Positions 35,861 through 43,651 of a stretch of 64,000 nucleotides of DNA are shown in pieces. Both the position numbers and the translations under genes were made by a program. The DNA lies in contig JAXEWB010000002.1 in assembly GCA_034114085.1 (NCBI GenBank), positions 1-64,000 of the forward strand. Direction: 5' to 3'. How positions within the stretch are numbered: position 1 is the stretch's first letter; every line of letters starts with the position of its first letter. The DNA comes from Spiro-02 sp034114085 (lineage in GTDB: Bacteria; Spirochaetota; Spirochaetia; Sphaerochaetales; Sphaerochaetaceae). The notes under the pieces are model-generated. The model was not told the origin of the DNA. It saw only the letters and a list, made by a program, of their open reading frames with translations, and did not search any database.

Positions 35861-36211
35861 GCCGTACCTCACTAGGCCCTATGATACCTGCCGCATCGGT
35901 TTGTGGCAACTGGCGACACACACCAGTCCGTTGCCGTCTTGCCTGGACGAGCGTATGGGAATACGTACGGGAACGGCAACGCCCCGCCATGAGTAACCAA
36001 GAGGTACACGATACGGATAGATGGATGCGCGTGCGGGAAAGGCGGGACATAGGAGAGACCGTAGGAAAGACATAAGCAGGACGTAGAACGTACAGAAGAC
36101 AGGCACATATGGGCGGCATAAACTGGAGCTGCAAGAGCCCCACGGGAGTCCTACATGGGCCCTACAGGAGACATGCGGCATACATATGTGCGGAAGCCGT
36201 AGGCAAGAGGG
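35861..36211. repeat. Non-coding region with degenerate copies of the 20-bp repeat family
   Basis: About 350 bases without a supported gene between the AI-2E gene and the fba terminator. On the minus strand, around 36040-36110, it contains CTACGTCCTGCTTATGTC and CCTACGGTCTCTCCTATGTC, spaced near 20-22 bases and similar to the (A/G)CGTCC...TATG units at 12973-13195. The blocks GTACCTCTTGG and GGCGTTGCC near 35970-36015 also resemble GTACCTCCTTGG and GGCGTTACC (minus strand) near 13280-13360. The elements are decayed and the relation is moderate. Confidence 0.45.
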
Positions 36212-36246
36212 CAAAAAGAGACCGACGCAAAACAGCGTCGGTCTCT
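36212..36246 (-). terminator. Intrinsic terminator of fba
   Basis: AGAGACCGACGC and GCGTCGGTCTCT are perfectly complementary around a six-base loop, followed on the minus strand by TTTTTGC. Confidence 0.95.
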
Positions 36247-36272
36247 GGAATCGTATTCGTCTGTCAGCCGGT

Positions 36273-37265
36273 TCAGGCCTGGCCCGCGGAACCGAGAACG
36301 TCCTTGTTCTTGTGCATGTACATCTCTTTGAGAGCGTCTCTGGCAGGGCCGAGGTACTTTCTGGGGTCGAACCAATCGGGATGCTCATCAAAGACGCGGC
36401 GGATCGTGCCGGTCATGGCAAGACGGCCGTCGCTGTCGATGTTGATCTTGCAGACGGCGCTCTTGGCCGCCTGACGGAGCTGGTCCTCGGGAATGCCGAC
36501 GCTGTCTTTCAGATGTCCGCCATGCTCGTTGATCATCTTTACATATTCCTGAGGAACGGAAGAAGAACCGTGGAGCACGATGGGGAAGCCGGGAAGCTGC
36601 TTTTCAATCTCGGCGAGAATGTCGAAGCGGAGCGGAGGCGGAATCAGGATGCCGTCCGCGTTGCGGGTGCACTGCGCCGGGGTGAACTTGTTCGCGCCAT
36701 GGCTGGTCCCGATAGAAATCGCCAGAGAGTCAACGCCGGTCTTGGACACGAAATCGATGACCTCGGAAGGCTGGGTGTAGTGTGACTTCTCCGCGACGAC
36801 ATCATCCTCGATGCCGGCGAGAACGCCAAGCTCGCCTTCAACGGTCACATCATGCTTGTGCGCGTATTCGACTACCTTCTTGGTGACTGCGATGTTCTCA
36901 TCGTAGGGGAGGTGGGAACCGTCGATCATGACGGATGAGAATCCGTTGTCGATGCATTCCTTGCAGGTTTCAAAACTGTCGCCGTGGTCGAGATGCAGCA
37001 CGATGGGAATTTCATAGCCGAGTTCCTTGGCATATTCCGTCGCGCCGCGAGCCATGTTGCGCAGCAGGTTGATGTTCGCATAGTCGCGGGCGCCCTTGGA
37101 CACCTGGAGGATTACGGGGGATTTTGTTTCGACGCAGGCCTGAATAATGGCCTGGAGCTGTTCCATGTTGTTGAAGTTGTATGCGGGGATGGCATAGCCG
37201 CCCTTGACAGCCTTGGCAAACATGTCTCTGGTATTGACCAGTCCGAGTTCTTTGTAGGAAGTCAT
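36273..37265 (-). CDS. fba: Class II fructose-1,6-bisphosphate aldolase
   Basis: Zinc-dependent glycolytic/gluconeogenic aldolase. Residues visible: AIPAYNFNNMEQLQA near the N terminus, the zinc-ligand block VLHLDHGDSFE, EGELGVLAG, SIGTSHGANKF and the substrate loop VLHGSSSVP, with INIDSDGRLA near the end. At 330 residues it is normal for the class IIB group. A promoter with TTGACC (37330-37325) and TAAATT (37306-37301) lies upstream, and AAGGAGC precedes the ATG at 37265. Confidence 0.96.
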   Translation of the reverse strand: MTSYKELGLVNTRDMFAKAVKGGYAIPAYNFNNMEQLQAIIQACVETKSPVILQVSKGARDYANINLLRNMARGATEYAKELGYEIPIVLHLDHGDSFETCKECIDNGFSSVMIDGSHLPYDENIAVTKKVVEYAHKHDVTVEGELGVLAGIEDDVVAEKSHYTQPSEVIDFVSKTGVDSLAISIGTSHGANKFTPAQCTRNADGILIPPPLRFDILAEIEKQLPGFPIVLHGSSSVPQEYVKMINEHGGHLKDSVGIPEDQLRQAAKSAVCKINIDSDGRLAMTGTIRRVFDEHPDWFDPRKYLGPARDALKEMYMHKNKDVLGSAGQA

Positions 37266-37381
37266 GACTTGCTCCTTGTGTGGTGTATCGTATCGCTATA
37301 AATTTACCCAAATAACGGTATGGTGGTCAACAGAGTCGCGTCATATTGACCAAGGAAAAGACCGCTGGTAGAGTTGTTGCC

Positions 37382-38338
37382 ATGAGTAGAACACCGCGCT
37401 GGCAACTTGTCGTCACCCTTATCGCCCTGGTATGCCTCGCGGCCACGGTTTCTGCCGTCTGCCTGTGGCTGGACAATGCCCGTCCCCTGGTCTTGTTCCT
37501 TCAGGACCGTACCTACGCTGAAATCAACTGGCCCCATACCCGGAGGTCATTGGTCAGCACCGTGCGCAAGGCTGGATATTCCTGTGTCGCCGTCACCTAT
37601 GACGATGAATCCATCGGTACTCCGGAACGCCTGCTCTCCGCGACACAGGAACTGATTTTGGAACACGGGCCGGATATCGTACTCTTCGCTCCATTGATTT
37701 CTTCGGCGCTGGATTTTTCGGGGAGCGCCTATGATCAGTTCATGCGGACCGATGGCGTTCCGCCATTGCTCTGCGGTATTGGGGGGGCTCTCGATGGGGA
37801 GGGACTGTTCGATGTCGTATTTGTCCCGTCCGCTGGCGCTGGTTGGGACTCCGCCGCTCGAGCGTTGGCGGAAAACGATGGGGCGACACCGCTGATGACC
37901 TCTTTGCTCTACACCAGGGGAGACGACGGCGGTGAAGCCGCTTTGACCTGTTTCCAGGAAGCTTTTCCCGATAACCGGCTTTTGGTAGAGGCTCAGGACG
38001 ATAGTTCAGGAACTCGGTGGGCGGCTTCCGTACTCAACGACCTGTCCCAATATTCCGTCATGCAGGTCGCCACACCTTCGGTAGAGAGGTTTGACGCTTT
38101 CTTCGTTGAAGAAGGCGCGGGGCTTTCATGGACCGTTGACGCCCGGTTTTCTCCCATCGTTCCTGACAATGCCTTGGCCGGTATCGTCGCAGATGACCTC
38201 GGCGTTACCGTCGCCCCGTTGTTCGCGGATGATTCCCCGGTGGATTTGCCTACGATGATGCATCGCGGCCTGGCATTGCCCTTGCCGCTGGTCCGGATGT
38301 ACCAGCCTGCGAAAACAGGGTGGAGAAGTTTGTTCTGA
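37382..38338 (+). CDS. Hypothetical membrane-anchored extracytoplasmic protein
   Basis: A 318-residue protein of unknown function. One N-terminal hydrophobic helix (VVTLIALVCLAATVSAVCLWL) anchors or exports it. The rest alternates strands and helices (LVLFLQD, CVAVTYDDE, DIVLFAPLIS, DVVFVPSAG, MQVATPS), a pattern that resembles periplasmic-binding or LacI-type alpha/beta domains, but no family motif is recognised. The ATG at 37382 has only a weak ribosome site; a TTG at 37346 is an alternative. Its last 89 bases overlap the 3' end of the convergent TatD gene. Confidence 0.72.
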   Translation: MSRTPRWQLVVTLIALVCLAATVSAVCLWLDNARPLVLFLQDRTYAEINWPHTRRSLVSTVRKAGYSCVAVTYDDESIGTPERLLSATQELILEHGPDIVLFAPLISSALDFSGSAYDQFMRTDGVPPLLCGIGGALDGEGLFDVVFVPSAGAGWDSAARALAENDGATPLMTSLLYTRGDDGGEAALTCFQEAFPDNRLLVEAQDDSSGTRWAASVLNDLSQYSVMQVATPSVERFDAFFVEEGAGLSWTVDARFSPIVPDNALAGIVADDLGVTVAPLFADDSPVDLPTMMHRGLALPLPLVRMYQPAKTGWRSLF

Positions 38339-39113
38339 TCCGAGCCGCAAGATCCTCGACCGGCGTCTGCAATATCTCCGCGGCCTTGTCGTAGATGCAG
38401 GGCATCCGTTGCGGGGTGTTCGCTGTCCCCCGCAGAGGTTCGGGCGACAGATATGGACTGTCCGTCTCCAACAGCAGCCTGTCCTGCGGAATATGCTTCA
38501 GCACCTCTCGCAGCCCGTCGTTCCGTTTGTAGGTGACAGGCCCTGCGAACGAGATGTAGAATCCATGTGCAAGCGCAAGGTCCGCGAGCCGTTGGGTCCC
38601 TGAGAAGCAATGGAGAATGCCACCCCGTTTCGGTGGATGTCGGTTGATGATATCTCCAGTCCTGGTATCAGCCTCCCTGTTGTGGATGATGATCGGCAAG
38701 TTCATCGTGTCGGCCATTTCTATCTGCCTGATGAACAGCTCCTCCTGGAGTCGCTGCGTACCGTAGCGCCAATAGTCGTCCAGGCCGATTTCTCCGATGC
38801 AATGCACCTCATGCAGCCCGACGCACTGGGCAAGTTCCCGCAACTGATGGTCGATCGGCGGCTTGCCTTCCTCCACACCCCACGGGCCGATTCCCGCGGA
38901 AAGCTTCAGTTGCGGAAAACTGTCGAGCAACGGAGCCCTCAGCGGAAGATCATCGGCGTCCACGCCGACATCGATTCCTCCGGCGAAGCCATTTTCAAAA
39001 AGATTGCGAAGCAGACATTCGACGTCGATTCCTTTCCGCCGCATGGCCTGTGTATGGAAATGTGTATCCATCAACCCTTCCAGCGGGGTCGTGGTTTCTG
39101 GTTGTTGTTTCAT
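38250..39113 (-). CDS. TatD family metal-dependent hydrolase
   Basis: TIM-barrel deoxyribonuclease/hydrolase. The metal motif LMDTHFHTQ is near residue 15, EIGLDDYW at about 105, the IIHNRE histidine, ILHCFSGT and LETDSPYLSPEPLRG towards the C terminus, all typical of TatD. The protein is 287 residues if it starts at 39113 (MKQQPETTT), but no good ribosome site is seen. The last 18 residues beyond NFSTLFSQA are not conserved in type and overlap the convergent gene at 37382-38338. Confidence 0.9.
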   Translation of the reverse strand: MKQQPETTTPLEGLMDTHFHTQAMRRKGIDVECLLRNLFENGFAGGIDVGVDADDLPLRAPLLDSFPQLKLSAGIGPWGVEEGKPPIDHQLRELAQCVGLHEVHCIGEIGLDDYWRYGTQRLQEELFIRQIEMADTMNLPIIIHNREADTRTGDIINRHPPKRGGILHCFSGTQRLADLALAHGFYISFAGPVTYKRNDGLREVLKHIPQDRLLLETDSPYLSPEPLRGTANTPQRMPCIYDKAAEILQTPVEDLAARIRTNFSTLFSQAGTSGPAARAMPGRDASS

Positions 39114-39229
39114 GGTATGGATGATGATACGGAAAACCCTCTCCGCATGCAATCCTGGCGGAGGTTTCCGTCCATGCCCGGCTTTACAGCCTCCCGTTGT
39201 TTGTGGTAGTACGGAACGGGAGGGTTCAC

Positions 39230-39727
39230 ATGTCCATTGAAGCGGTGCGAACATATCTCGCCGGATTCGGCAAGGATAAGGATATCAAGGAATTTCTAGT
39301 TTCCAGCGCAACGGTCGAACTGGCCGCCCAAGCCGTTGGTGTAGAGCCGGCGAGAATAGCCAAGACGCTTTCGTTCGTGAACGGCGACAGTTGTCTGCTG
39401 ATTGTTACGGCAGGCGACGCACGAATCTATAATGGTGCGTTCAAACATGAATTCGGCATGAAGGCTACGATGCTCCCCGCTGACCGGGCTTTTGAGCTGA
39501 CCGGGCATGCCGTCGGGGGCGTCTGCCCGTTCGCGCTCAAGACTTCCGGCATACTGGTTGTCCTCGATGTCTCGCTACGACGCTTCGGGACGGTGTTCCC
39601 CGCCTGTGGTTCAAGCAACAGCGCCATAGAACTTACCTGCGACGAACTGTTCACGCTGAGCGGCGCCGACCGCTGGGTCGATGTCTGCAAGGACTGGCTC
39701 CGGCCTGATTCTTCTCAAACCATATAA
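39230..39727 (+). CDS. YbaK/prolyl-tRNA editing-domain deacylase
   Basis: A 165-residue trans-editing protein that hydrolyses mischarged aminoacyl-tRNA (family YbaK/ProX). The segments RIAKTLSFVNGDSCLLIVTAGDARI, the later HAVGGVCPFAL (GG-x-x-P loop) and the Lys in the first block fit the catalytic site. GGGAGGG precedes the ATG at 39230. Ten bases separate it from the cytidine-deaminase-like gene, so the two are probably co-transcribed. Confidence 0.88.
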   Translation: MSIEAVRTYLAGFGKDKDIKEFLVSSATVELAAQAVGVEPARIAKTLSFVNGDSCLLIVTAGDARIYNGAFKHEFGMKATMLPADRAFELTGHAVGGVCPFALKTSGILVVLDVSLRRFGTVFPACGSSNSAIELTCDELFTLSGADRWVDVCKDWLRPDSSQTI

Positions 39728-39736
39728 GGAACCATC

Positions 39737-40177
39737 ATGGAAACACCCTCTATCGGCAAACTGATGTATCTTGCGGCGGTCGAATTAATTTCGTCCCGCT
39801 ATCCTTGTGGCTGGGGCGGCGCCGCCGTCCTGCGTACCGCCGACGATACCTATCTGACCAGCGTCGCGATTGAGACCGCCAACGGCGGAGCGGGGCTGTG
39901 CATCGAGACCGGCGCGATCTGCGAAGCCCACAAGTTCAACGTGCGGGTCACCCACAGCCTGTGTCTGGTGCGTGACGATGAACACAGTCCGTTCAAGATT
40001 CTGACCCCCTGCGGAATCTGCCAGGAACGTCTGCGGTTCTGGGGGACAGAGGTTCTTTGTGCAGTTTCGACACAGGATGGAACGTTACGTTTCGTACCCT
40101 TGGGTGAACTCCAGCCGTTCCATTGGTCCGCTGCATATCCCGCGGAGGAGCTTGAACACTTCACTGGCGCGAAATAG
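39737..40177 (+). CDS. Cytidine-deaminase-like zinc enzyme
   Basis: 146 residues with the cytidine-deaminase fold. The zinc/catalytic motif reads LCIETGAICEAHK (Cys ligand plus catalytic Glu, where most enzymes have CAE), and the second ligand pair is in LTPCGICQERLRF. This arrangement is typical of homotetrameric cytidine or blasticidin-S deaminases; the substrate is uncertain because the first motif has Ile in place of Ala. The ATG at 39737 follows AAGGAA. It is followed by a strong terminator. Confidence 0.85.
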   Translation: METPSIGKLMYLAAVELISSRYPCGWGGAAVLRTADDTYLTSVAIETANGGAGLCIETGAICEAHKFNVRVTHSLCLVRDDEHSPFKILTPCGICQERLRFWGTEVLCAVSTQDGTLRFVPLGELQPFHWSAAYPAEELEHFTGAK

Positions 40178-40206
40178 TCTGGGGCATGCTCACCTTTACA
40201 AAAGAG

Positions 40207-40246
40207 AACCGTGCCGTCGGCCTTCTGGCCGTCCGACACGGTTTTT
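40207..40246 (+). terminator. Intrinsic terminator after the deaminase gene
   Basis: AACCGTG pairs with CACGGTT around an inner GTCGGCC/GGCCGTCCGAC hairpin, followed by TTTTTCTG. Confidence 0.9.
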
Positions 40247-40349
40247 CTGTAATTTGCGGGGCTGGACACCCTGACGCTACCTATGGCAATGCCGTGGCGG
40301 CGATAGATGTCCAGACGGTCTCCTTCATCTCGCAGGAGACTTTTCATCG

Positions 40350-41516
40350 TCACTCTCCGTAGGTATAGTCCATGCAGTAGGCGAAGCCTTGCGCGGGGAT
40401 GCTTCTGGTCATCGTTCCCCTATGGTAGAGGCTGATATGGCTTCCGACGGGAAGGTCGAAGATGTCTAGGTTGATGACGGTTGCGCTGTCGAACAAGTAG
40501 ATTTCCTCCTGTTCGCTCGCAAGATTTTTCACTAGGATTGACCCGCTCTTGAAATCCTTGTCGTCGAACATCTTGCCGAGGTATATGACGTCCGCCGTCA
40601 CAACCGCGGGGCTTGGCAGTACCTTGACGCTCTGTGCGGAGGCCTGTGGCGGCAGACTCGCCGCCATGGCCGGGCCATAGGTCATTTCCACATAGTCGCC
40701 GACCTTGACGGCGGAAACGTCTCCGTTCGTATCCGGGCCGAGGATGAACCTGATTTCCGGCTGTCCGTATCCGATGCCGGGAAGCGGAGCTTGGACGAGT
40801 ACCGCTGTATTTCCATTCGTGCCGCTTTCCGAACGTTCAATCACCACGCCGCGGTAAACGAAGGTGTTTTCACCAACCAGTACGGGTTTGCTTATGCCGG
40901 ATGTCTGTTTGCCGATGGTCGCCGTGGCCTGGGCCGTCGCCGTGGTTTGTTGTCGTGCCATCGGCGTAGCCGGTGCCGTCTCCTGTATGCTGGTCGTTTG
41001 GCTTTCCGTTTCCGTGTGTGCGGTGGCGGGGGACGCCGGTGTGGTAGTGGGGAAGGTAGCGGCCTGTGTCTCATCGGCCTGTGAAGTGAAGGTCACGGTC
41101 GGCCTTGAGGTTCCTCCCATGACGGAGGTCGTCCCGCTAGTGGGAGAGGCTAAGTTAAGCGTGCTGGCATTGTTCATGTCGATAATCCACTGGATGGAAT
41201 CTGCGGTGGCCCGCGGCGGGATGCTTCTGGTCATGATCCCATTGAAGGCGATTCTTACATAGTCGCCTTGTTTCAGGTTCGCGAGCGGTACGGGGGCTGT
41301 CGTCTGGTCATGGGTCCTGAACAGTGCGGAATCTCCGTCAATGCCGGTGACAAGCAGTTCATAGTTGTAGCCCTCTTCCATGGGCCGTATATATTCAATC
41401 TGCCCTCGATATGATTCGGACGGCAATTCCTTCGCTCCATGGGCGGACAGCGAGCCAGCCCCGATAATCACCGCCAGTACCGCCGTCAGTACCACCACCG
41501 TCTGTTTCCTTTGCAT
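40350..41516 (-). CDS. Secreted hypothetical protein with three repeated domains and a Thr/Ala/Gln-rich linker
   Basis: A 388-residue protein with a signal peptide (core VVVLTAVLAVIIGAGSLSAHG). It contains three copies of an unnamed 70-90-residue beta domain that each end in a similar motif: GDYVRIAFNGIMTRSIPPRA (about 88-107), GDYVEMTYGPAMAASLPPQA (about 285-305) and HISLYHRGTMTRSIPAQG (about 360-378). Between copies one and two lies a disordered Thr/Ala/Pro/Gln-rich linker (about 130-205). No known family is recognised; the strand pattern and GDYV turns suggest an OB- or SH3-like fold acting in the envelope. A strong AAGGAG ribosome site precedes the ATG. TTGAAA...TAGAAA upstream could be its promoter. 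Confidence 0.8.
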   Translation of the reverse strand: MQRKQTVVVLTAVLAVIIGAGSLSAHGAKELPSESYRGQIEYIRPMEEGYNYELLVTGIDGDSALFRTHDQTTAPVPLANLKQGDYVRIAFNGIMTRSIPPRATADSIQWIIDMNNASTLNLASPTSGTTSVMGGTSRPTVTFTSQADETQAATFPTTTPASPATAHTETESQTTSIQETAPATPMARQQTTATAQATATIGKQTSGISKPVLVGENTFVYRGVVIERSESGTNGNTAVLVQAPLPGIGYGQPEIRFILGPDTNGDVSAVKVGDYVEMTYGPAMAASLPPQASAQSVKVLPSPAVVTADVIYLGKMFDDKDFKSGSILVKNLASEQEEIYLFDSATVINLDIFDLPVGSHISLYHRGTMTRSIPAQGFAYCMDYTYGE

Positions 41517-41553
41517 GCGAGGTTCTCCTTGTCATTTTCTATGATTTTTATGT

Positions 41554-41570
41554 TTTGATTTCAATTGTTG
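41554..41570. repeat. 17-bp direct repeat, left copy, bounding the tRNA/restriction cassette
   Basis: TTTGATTTCAATTGTTG occurs here and again, identically, at 45291-45307, 3,737 bases away. The left copy overlaps the probable minus-strand promoter of the secreted three-repeat gene. Confidence 0.7.
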
Positions 41571-41750
41571 GACAAAAGGTACGAATGAGCCGTGCTTGTC
41601 GTCAACCGCAACGCAACAAGCCGCGAACGCTTGTTCATGAACCTCTGGTATCCCGATGCCATATGTATAACCGCCGGGTGTACAGTAGGTTTCACATCAT
41701 CCCTGGCTCTTTCTTTTTTTCTTCAAGCTTGCTATACTCGCAACGATTGC

Positions 41751-41823
41751 GCCCCAGTAGCCCAATGGCAGAGGCAGAGGACTTAAAATCCTTCCAGTAT
41801 GGGTTCAAATCCCATCTGGGGCA
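41751..41823 (+). tRNA. tRNA with UAA anticodon (Leu), class-I shape
   Basis: A complete 73-base cloverleaf. The acceptor GCCCCAG pairs with CTGGGGC, the D arm is GCCC...AGGC, and the anticodon stem GAGGA/TCCTT holds the loop CTTAAAA (anticodon TAA). The variable region is short (CCAGT), and the T arm ATGGG/CCCAT has loop TTCAAAT. A73 is the discriminator and CCA is not encoded. Bacterial tRNA-Leu normally has a long variable arm, which this lacks, so its charging identity should be checked. Confidence 0.92.
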
Positions 41824-42476
41824 TCCTTTGACAACAAGTTGATACTATTCAATAGTTCTAAAACCTGCAAACAAAACGCTGGATATGGGTTTTTTCTCAT
41901 TTGTTAAGGGTATGCAATTGTATCAAGGAGAAAATGAAGACTCTGGTGAGATTAAAAATCAAAAAAAGCCATACCCCTCCCTAAAAGGCCGTACTCCCTC
42001 CTGTTTGAAGTTGCACTCCTTCTGTGCCACTCATGAAATCCATCTTTAACCCCGGACTTGATCAGAAAAACAAGTGGATATTCAAAATGTAATTTTTAGG
42101 ATAGACTATTACACGTGAGTCATGTTTCTGATGAGAAAGAGAGTGGACCGATTTGCCCTGATGCTAAGTCTAAGGTTGTTTTATTTTTATGCTACAAGGA
42201 TAAACGAATGGCAAAAGTGATTTCTATAGTCTGTCCTATTAGCTATTATTTTTATGAGGATTCATTTTTTTCACGAAATAATTGAGCAAATGCTTTTTGT
42301 AAAAGTAAGATTCAAGTTTTATGCCCGCTTTGAGACAATGTGCAATGGAATCATCTACTATCATCGATTCTCTCTTTGTATGATGGACAAATTCGAAGCA
42401 TTGGAACTCCTATGGCAAAAGCAACATATATTTGCAGTCTTGCTTTTGTTGTGATTCAAGTAATGGAGGTGTAGAA
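41824..42476 (+). other. AT-rich leader region of the restriction endonuclease gene
   Basis: About 650 bases, clearly richer in A and T than the chromosome around it. It contains a small palindrome (ACTATTCAATAGT near 41843-41855) and several short frames without ribosome sites (for example a 57-codon frame from 42115 and a 66-codon frame from 42254), none of which is called. It probably holds regulatory DNA of the restriction system or remnants of transfer. Confidence 0.5.
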
Positions 42477-43595
42477 GTGAGTGTAACTGAGGATAGAGAT
42501 AAAAAAGTACGTGTGGAACTTGAGAGCTGGTATAATAAAGCTCAAGACCCTAATATTATTATTGATGATTCAGAATACAAGATTCCCTTGGAAATTCTGT
42601 TTTCAACTTCCGTATGGGGGTTCAGAGAGATTCTCCTTGTAGTTGTTGTTGGAATGAAACTGTACAGTGGATTCCGGGCATCGACCAGATTATATGACTG
42701 TAACCCTCGGGCGATTTTCGAAGGCCCAATAAAAGAGTTCCTTTGCGAAAAGAATATTCCCCACAGAAAGTCTGGGCCACTAAATATTGCAAAGGCAACC
42801 GTTGGATTAAATAAAACGTGGGCTGCACAAAGACGGCCGTCTGACGTTGCGGAAGAAGTGGTAAATATAATTAATTACCTTGAATCTTCAAAAGGAAATG
42901 CGTGGCAGAAAGAGGAAAATGTTGGAATATCCTTAATGCGGAAATTCATTGAATGTTCTAGCCGTTTGGCTTTTTTAACTGTCTCAATTGAGCCTGCAGC
43001 AGATCCGGATTTCCTGTACAAACTTTGCAAGGCAATGATTGATACAGTACCAGATGCGGGAAACACGCCACAAAAAATTGCGGCTTTTTTGCTGAAAAAT
43101 TATCATCAATATTTGAATACAAGAGTAGTCGTTACAGGAGAAGAAGACGGGGCCTCAGTAACAAGTACCACAAGTAAGAAGCCTGGTGATGTAAATGAAG
43201 AATCAACTGATGGACGGATATTCAAAGTATATGAAATAACGGTGAAACCTTTTAATTTACCGCGGATTCGAGATTCTCAAGACTGCATTGCAATTTATAA
43301 CCAAAGACACCAAGATGCTGATGTGCATGAAGTTGTTGTCATTTGTCGTCGGTCTGACTGTCCTGAGGGCATGAAAAGGAGTGGCCTCCATGGCTATCTT
43401 GGTTCATACATCTATGGTGCAGTCCAGTATTATTTCTGGGATGTTTATGAATGGATTGCAAACATGTTTCAGAGAATGACTTCTAAAGGCCGTATGGCAT
43501 TTTATAAAGATTTCAATGATTACGTTAATGAGGTCAACACATCGGAGGCCGTTAAAAAAATATGGAAGCTTCTTCATAGCAACGGGGGAAGATAG
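42477..43595 (+). CDS. Type II restriction endonuclease, possibly SacI-like
   Basis: A 372-residue protein, AT-rich, convergent with a C5-cytosine methyltransferase 57 bases away, which is the classic arrangement of a type II restriction-modification pair. Segments such as YDCNPRAIFEGPIKEFL, HRKSGPLNIAKATVGLN and TWAAQRRPSDVAEEVV resemble the SacI-type restriction-endonuclease family as I recall it; this is a memory-based assignment and the recognition site is not inferred. The C-terminal region has a possible nuclease-core pattern (KVYEITVKPFN, VHEVVVICR). The start is a GTG at 42477 with GGAGGT six bases upstream. Confidence 0.75.
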   Translation: MSVTEDRDKKVRVELESWYNKAQDPNIIIDDSEYKIPLEILFSTSVWGFREILLVVVVGMKLYSGFRASTRLYDCNPRAIFEGPIKEFLCEKNIPHRKSGPLNIAKATVGLNKTWAAQRRPSDVAEEVVNIINYLESSKGNAWQKEENVGISLMRKFIECSSRLAFLTVSIEPAADPDFLYKLCKAMIDTVPDAGNTPQKIAAFLLKNYHQYLNTRVVVTGEEDGASVTSTTSKKPGDVNEESTDGRIFKVYEITVKPFNLPRIRDSQDCIAIYNQRHQDADVHEVVVICRRSDCPEGMKRSGLHGYLGSYIYGAVQYYFWDVYEWIANMFQRMTSKGRMAFYKDFNDYVNEVNTSEAVKKIWKLLHSNGGR

Positions 43596-43651
43596 TCAAG
43601 GTGAAGGCAATTCATAATGATTCCTTCCCTGTAAACGTCTGTAAAGTCTTC

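Noticed and set aside
40246..40353. Minus-strand frame starting just after the secreted three-repeat gene
   Set aside because: Has a weak GGAG site but runs straight through the terminator and antisense to the deaminase gene.
42115..42285. 57-codon frame between the tRNA and the endonuclease
   Set aside because: GTG start without a ribosome site in AT-rich DNA; no domain seen.
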